Source: JBBRHQ01 sp963815645 (GTDB lineage Bacteria; Actinomycetota; Thermoleophilia; Solirubrobacterales; 70-9). Taken from it: a stretch of DNA of 64,000 bases. Position 1 is the stretch's first letter; each line of letters begins with the position of its first letter. The notes under the pieces were generated by a model, which saw only the letters and a list, made by a program, of their open reading frames with translations, had not been told where the DNA came from and did not search any database. The position numbers were made by a program, and so were the translations under genes. The stretch lies in assembly GCA_963815645.1 (NCBI GenBank), contig CAWFHL010000001.1, forward strand, positions 2,108,001 through 2,172,000, written 5' to 3'. Below, piece after piece: positions 60,185 to 64,000 of this stretch.

Positions 60185-61690
60185 TCAGCTGACCGCTGCC
60201 GACCGGGGCTGCGAGTTTCCCTCCAGCGGCCCGCAGATCTCGACCAGCGCGGCCAGTTCCCTGCGCATCCCGTCGACGATCGACTGCACGTCAGGGGTCT
60301 GCTCGCGGTCGGCGGTGATCCCGATGTCGATCGAGTCGCGGTAGCTCATCACGGTAACGTTCAACCCGCTGCCGTCGGCGATGATCGACAACGGGTAGAG
60401 CGCTTCGAGCCGGGCACCGCCGCAATAGATGTCCATCGGGGGCCCGGGGACGTTGGAGATGATCAGGTTGAAGAGCGGCCGTGTCAGCTGGCTTCCCGCC
60501 AGGCCGATCAGCACCCGGGAAGCGCGGGTGTGGAGGGCGGGGGGGACGAAGGTCGATACGTCTCGAAGCGCCTTCGCGGGGAGTGCCTTGTGGCGCTCCT
60601 TGGCTCCGGAGAGCTTCTGGCTGGCGAAGGAGATGCGGGCAGCGGGATCCTCGAGGTGGGTGGGAATCGGGACGATCATGATCGACACCTGGTTACCGAA
60701 GGTGCCGCGCTCTTCCTCGGTCCGCACCGAGACCGGGATCTGCGAGAGAAGTGGTTCCCCGGGCAGCTCGTCGTGGGCCAGCAGGTGCTCTCGGATTGCA
60801 CCAGCGACCAGAGCGACGACGACGTCGTTGACCTTGACCCCGAAGTGGTTCTTGACCCGCTTCACGTCGCCCAGCGAGATCGAGCCGATGCCGAAGATCC
60901 GGTGGGGGGAGACTCGCCCCCCGTAAGGGCCGCGCGGTGCCCGCATCGAGGGGCGCTCGATTATCTCGGCTGTCGAGTCGCGGGTCACGGCGCGACGGGC
61001 CCGCGACAGCAGGCGGCTGGTTTCCTCGGCTCCGGGGAGGCCGAGAATGGAGGGAAGGACGTCGATGTGGGGGAGGAGCCGCGTAAAGCGTCCCGCGACT
61101 GTGAATGGGTAGCGCGGCAGCGCGGCGACGCCCCGCAGCATCATCGAGCCGGTGCCCGGCGGAGGCTCGGAGTCCGAAGGCTCCTCCGGCGGTTCGACCC
61201 GGCGGGGCTCCGGCTCGAGGTCGTACAGCATGGTCATGATCTCGCCGCCGGACATACCGTCCACGGCGGCATGGTGGATCTTGGTAACCAGGGCGACCCG
61301 ACCACCTTCCAGGCCGTGGATCAGATAGAGCTCCCAGAGCGGGCGCGAGCGGTCGAGGCGACGGGAGTAGATGCGCGCGGTCTGCTCTGCCAGCTGCTCC
61401 ATGCTCCCCGGCGGCGGCAGGGCGAGCTCGCGGCAGTGGTAGCCGAGGTCGAAGTGATCGTCAGGAACCCAGTAGGGCCAGTCGAGTCCGAGCGGGACTT
61501 CCGCCAGCCGCGAGGTGAAGGGCGGGATCATGTGGAGGCGCTCCGCGAGCAGGCTGCGGACATCCTCGATCGTCGCCTTCCCCCCGGGGATCGTCGAGGG
61601 GTCGAGGATCGCCAGCGAACCGACGTGCCCGTAGTTGCGGTCGGTTTCGAGGGCCAGGAACTGGGCGTCCAATGCAGTCAGCTGTTGCAT
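60185..61690 (-). CDS. Wax ester synthase/diacylglycerol acyltransferase (WS/DGAT)
   Basis: A 501-residue acyl-CoA-dependent acyltransferase making triacylglycerol or wax esters for storage. It opens with LTALDAQFLALET, contains the catalytic KIHHAAVDGMSGGEIM near 133-150 (HHxxxDG), and has the C-terminal LFNLIISNVPGPPMDIYCGGARL block. The N-terminus and length are normal. It fits the lipid-active genes elsewhere in the window (acyltransferase, patatins, phasin-like). ATG 61690 follows no strong ribosome site. Confidence 0.92.
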   Translation of the reverse strand: MQQLTALDAQFLALETDRNYGHVGSLAILDPSTIPGGKATIEDVRSLLAERLHMIPPFTSRLAEVPLGLDWPYWVPDDHFDLGYHCRELALPPPGSMEQLAEQTARIYSRRLDRSRPLWELYLIHGLEGGRVALVTKIHHAAVDGMSGGEIMTMLYDLEPEPRRVEPPEEPSDSEPPPGTGSMMLRGVAALPRYPFTVAGRFTRLLPHIDVLPSILGLPGAEETSRLLSRARRAVTRDSTAEIIERPSMRAPRGPYGGRVSPHRIFGIGSISLGDVKRVKNHFGVKVNDVVVALVAGAIREHLLAHDELPGEPLLSQIPVSVRTEEERGTFGNQVSIMIVPIPTHLEDPAARISFASQKLSGAKERHKALPAKALRDVSTFVPPALHTRASRVLIGLAGSQLTRPLFNLIISNVPGPPMDIYCGGARLEALYPLSIIADGSGLNVTVMSYRDSIDIGITADREQTPDVQSIVDGMRRELAALVEICGPLEGNSQPRSAAVS

Positions 61691-61844
61691 CCACCAGCGA
61701 ACCTACCCAACCGAGGCAGTCCGCACAAACCCCTTCGGCTCAGCTCGGTCAGCTCGGTCCGCAGGATCGAATCTCCGGGGAGCCAGACCGGGAGCACCGC
61801 GGGCCCGCGAACTCCAAACCGGCCGAGTCTCCCGGCTCTCAAAT

Positions 61845-62124
61845 TCAGGGAAGCAGGGTGCCGCCGGGGGGGACGACCCAGACCCGCTGGGCGATCGAGG
61901 CGATGACCTCGGGGTCGAGGTCCGCGACCGTCGCCCTGAGTTTCCTCGAGCATCCGCGCAAGCTCGGTCCAGCCGGTCGATACCGGAATCACCTTCGCCT
62001 CGAGGCCGCCGCCGGAGACGCCCCGAAGGCCTGCCGCGAGCGCGCGGGCGTCCTCAGAGGTGAGCTTGCCGAACGGCTTGTAAGCGCCCGCCGACGAACA
62101 CCTCCCGCTGCAGTGGATCATCCA
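61845..62124 (-). pseudogene. Frameshifted hypothetical gene remnant
   Basis: Conserved-looking pieces lie in different frames: DDPLQREVFVGGR, then YKPFGKLTSEDARALAAGLR with AKVIPVSTGWTELARMLEE, then LRATVADLDPEVIASIAQRV and WVVPPGGTLLP before a stop at 61845. Reading them together needs two one-base shifts. The family is not recognised. 61691-61844 contains nothing more. Confidence 0.5.
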
Positions 62125-62204
62125 AAGCTAGCCCCAACGTATACCCCTTTCTGCATTCCCCAAACCACCGATTCTGAAGCCATTTGGAGGGGCTCGAGGA
62201 AGGG

Positions 62205-62233
62205 TTGACTTCGCATTTGCCGCGGAGTAGCGT
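62205..62233 (+). promoter_or_regulatory. hypC: Sigma-70-like promoter of the hyp operon
   Basis: TTGACT (-35), 17 bases, TAGCGT (-10), about 67 bases upstream of hypC. The only near-consensus promoter noticed in the window. Confidence 0.55.
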
Positions 62234-62299
62234 CGTCTTCGGGTCAGGCGTTTGGGGCCGTCGACTCCCAACCCGTCCGTTCAACGGAAGAGAGCAGCA

Positions 62300-62575
62300 A
62301 TGTGCCTTGCCATCCCGGGCCAGATCGTCGAATTCGTCGACGAGGCAAACCAGCTCGCCCGGGTGGACGTGGCCGGCGTGCAGCGCAACGTCAACATCGG
62401 CCTGCTCGACGACGAGGGCGGGGTCGGTTGCGGGGACTGGGTGCTGATCCACGTCGGCTTCGCGATCTCCAAGGTCGACGAGGAGGAGGCGCTCGCCACC
62501 TGCAAGCTGCTCGAGGGGATGGGCGCCGACTACGAGGCGGAGCTGGAGGAGCTGAAGGCGAGCGTGATCGAGTGA
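62300..62575 (+). CDS. hypC: [NiFe]-hydrogenase maturation chaperone HypC
   Basis: A 91-residue protein starting MCLAIPGQIVEF, the invariant HypC N-terminus whose Cys2 carries the Fe(CN)2CO precursor with HypD. VDVAGVQRNVNIGLLD and VGCGDWVLIHVGFAISKVDEEEA complete the barrel and helix. It passes the iron group from HypD to the hydrogenase large subunit. Length is normal. First gene of a hyp operon and preceded by a good promoter. Confidence 0.95.
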   Translation: MCLAIPGQIVEFVDEANQLARVDVAGVQRNVNIGLLDDEGGVGCGDWVLIHVGFAISKVDEEEALATCKLLEGMGADYEAELEELKASVIE

Positions 62576-62794
62576 GCTGCTGATCACCGCGCCGGGTGCA
62601 TCACCTGCGGGGACGAAGCGGTTGAGATGAATGTGTTGCGCGTGGACCGGGATCGCGGCCTGGCGCTCTGCAGCACCGGCGACGACGCTCCGACCAGCGT
62701 CGAGATCGCGCTGGTCGAGCCGGTCGGCGACGGGGACCGGCTGCTCGTCCACGCCGGCACCGCGATCGCCCACGCCGCGGAGCCGGCCCGATGA
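62572..62794 (+). CDS. Second HypC/HupF-like protein, 5' end frameshifted
   Basis: After hypC, a frame gives CITCGDEAVEMNVLRVDRD and ends LVEPVGDGDRLLVHAGTAIA. This is the HypC-like assembly-protein type with an N-terminal C.TC.D motif found beside hypC in actinobacteria. In frame, the only start is ATG 62627, which loses the Cys motif. GTG 62572, overlapping the hypC stop, gives MSC and then TGA; adding one base near 62582 would restore MSC plus DHRAGCITCGD. The stop overlaps the hypD ATG (ATGA). Either the gene is damaged or a base is missing in the assembly. Confidence 0.65.
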
Positions 62795-63912
62795 CGATGA
62801 AGTACGTCGACGAGTACCGCGACGCCGAGCTCGGCCGGGCGCTGGCGGCGAAGATCCTCTCATCGGTCGAGCCGGGCCGCCACTACAAGGTGATGGAGGT
62901 CTGCGGCGGCCATACCCACTCGATCTACAAGTACGGGATCGACGACCTGCTGCCGGAGAACATCGAGCTCGTCCACGGCCCCGGATGCCCCGTCTGCGTG
63001 ATGCCGATGGGCCGGATCGACGACGGCATCGCGATGGCCCGCGAGGAGAACGTGATCTTCACCTGCTTCGGCGACATGATGCGGGTGCCGGGCTCCGAGC
63101 AGACCTTCACCGACGCCAAGGCGGAGGGAGCCGACATCCGCATGGTCTACTCGCCCCTCGATGCGCTGCGGATCGCCAAGGAGAATCCCGATCGCGACGT
63201 CGTCTTCTTCGCGATCGGCTTCGAGACGACCGCGCCCTCGACCGCTCTGACCCTGAAGCGCGCCAAGGCCGAGGGCGTCCCCAACTTCCTCTGCATGTGC
63301 AACCACGTGACGATCGTGCCGCCGCTGCGGGCGCTGCTCGACTCGCCCGACTTCCGGCTCGACGGCTTCATCGGACCCGGCCATGTGGCGACGATCGTCG
63401 GTGCCCGGCCCTTCGAGTTCATCCCCGCCGACTACGGCAAGCCGATCGTGATCGCAGGCTTCGAGCCGCTCGACATCCTCTCGGCGATCCAGATGATCCT
63501 CGCCCAGATCGCCGAGGGCCGCTGCGAGGTGGAGAACCAGTACCAGCGGGTCGTCCCCTACGAGGGCAACGTCGCGGCGCTGCGGGTGATGTCGGAGGTC
63601 TTCGAGCTGCGGCCGCACTTCGAGTGGCGCGGCCTCGGCTTCATCTCGCAGAGCGCGCTGAAGCTCTCCGAGGCCTACGCCGACCTCGACGCCGAGCGCC
63701 GCTATGAGGTGCCAGGAGTGCGGGTCGCGGACCCGAAGGCGTGTCAGTGCGGCGAGGTGCTGAAGGGTGTGATCAAGCCCTGGGAGTGCAAGGTCTTCGG
63801 CACGGCCTGTACCCCGGAGCACGCGATCGGCACCTGCATGGTCTCTCCGGAGGGCGCCTGCGCCGCCTACTACAACTACGGCCGCTTCGCGCGCGAGCGG
63901 GAGGTCGTCTGA
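62791..63912 (+). CDS. hypD: [NiFe]-hydrogenase maturation protein HypD
   Basis: A 373-residue iron-sulfur protein that builds the Fe(CN)2CO group with HypC. Conserved motifs are EVCGGHTHSI near 38-47 (Cys that binds iron), HGPGCPVCVMP near 65-75 and GFETTAPSTA near 150. The C-terminal cluster region is CQCGEVLKGVIKPWECKVFG, TACTPEHAIGTCMVSPEGAC and AAYYNYGR, with the four [4Fe-4S] cysteines. ATG 62791 overlaps the preceding stop; a second ATG two codons on is equally good. Ends overlapping the hypE start by one base. Confidence 0.95.
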   Translation: MTMKYVDEYRDAELGRALAAKILSSVEPGRHYKVMEVCGGHTHSIYKYGIDDLLPENIELVHGPGCPVCVMPMGRIDDGIAMAREENVIFTCFGDMMRVPGSEQTFTDAKAEGADIRMVYSPLDALRIAKENPDRDVVFFAIGFETTAPSTALTLKRAKAEGVPNFLCMCNHVTIVPPLRALLDSPDFRLDGFIGPGHVATIVGARPFEFIPADYGKPIVIAGFEPLDILSAIQMILAQIAEGRCEVENQYQRVVPYEGNVAALRVMSEVFELRPHFEWRGLGFISQSALKLSEAYADLDAERRYEVPGVRVADPKACQCGEVLKGVIKPWECKVFGTACTPEHAIGTCMVSPEGACAAYYNYGRFAREREVV

Positions 63913-64000
63913 TGGCCGGTGCCGTCAGCGCCCGCGAGGAGAAGATCCTCGGGATCATCGAGACCGCCCGCGCCAAGCGCCCGCGGTTCAAGGATCCCGC
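63912..64000 (+). CDS. hypE: HypE, 5' part only (runs off the window)
   Basis: The first 29 codons read MAGAVSAREEKILGIIETARAKRPRFKDP. The position right after hypD and the R(P)R..D. lead-in are what precede the AHGAGG motif of HypE, which dehydrates the carbamoyl group to thiocyanate for cyanide ligands. The diagnostic part lies beyond 64000. Confidence 0.75.
   Translation, partial: MAGAVSAREEKILGIIETARAKRPRFKDP

Overview
The window is GC-rich, densely coded DNA, probably from an actinobacterium of the Thermoleophilia (Solirubrobacterales-like). The support is indirect: many GTG and TTG starts, four-base GTGA/ATGA overlaps inside operons, a WS/DGAT acyltransferase, a GNAT-acyl-CoA synthetase fusion, a CslA/GlxA-type glycan locus, several secreted beta-propeller proteins and a collagen-like protein. 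No rRNA, intact tRNA, CRISPR array or replication origin was found.

Layout. 1-3.4 kb: a gene tail, a decayed transposase, a membrane glycosyltransferase, then debris (an hsdM N-terminus fused to a tRNA-Ala 3' half that looks like an attachment-site scar, and a glutamine-amidotransferase tail). 3.5-7.5 kb: methyltransferase, MacB/LolD-type ABC ATPase and FtsX-type permease, then a tiny Gly-rich ORF. 7.5-17 kb: acyltransferase, GNAT-acyl-CoA synthetase, a secreted beta-helix protein, a kinase/P-loop protein and a Tat-exported amine oxidase. 17.5-19.4 kb: a three-gene b6-type cytochrome b operon. 19.9-33.5 kb: a collagen-like protein and two nearly identical 2.1-kb copies of a secreted multi-Ig gene, flanking a large secreted protein, a phasin-like protein, HMG-CoA reductase, a lipase-like hydrolase and a patatin. 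33.7-37 kb: a secreted propeller protein divergent from a TetR gene, and a methyltransferase.

37.3-40.2 kb: a fluoride riboswitch controls a tightly packed operon of two CrcB/FluC subunits, a protein with three tandem DUF190 domains, a COG4280-like membrane protein and a small membrane protein. 40.3-48.5 kb: a ZIP-family transporter, decayed VOC, DEAD-helicase and DUF1254 genes, a seven-bladed secreted propeller with a Cys pair per blade, a frameshifted TolB/RTX-like gene, a second patatin and a NYN nuclease. 48.5-55.8 kb: an NDH-2/SQR-like flavoprotein, two VOC proteins and a locus of a CslA-like GT2 synthase, a GlxA-like copper radical oxidase and a divergent GH6 lipoprotein. 55.9-61.7 kb: SRPBCC protein, sulfite-oxidase-like molybdoenzyme, a decayed phosphoesterase, a divergent MFS/MarR pair and a WS/DGAT enzyme. 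62.2-64 kb: the start of a hypC-hypC-like-hypD-hypE operon for [NiFe]-hydrogenase maturation, running off the window.

Two systems stand out. One is the fluoride operon with its single-chain triple-DUF190 protein and extra membrane proteins. The other is the CslA/GlxA/GH6 surface-glycan locus, known mainly from Streptomyces. Many gene remnants and several one-base frameshifts in otherwise well-conserved genes suggest active gene decay, assembly errors, or both.
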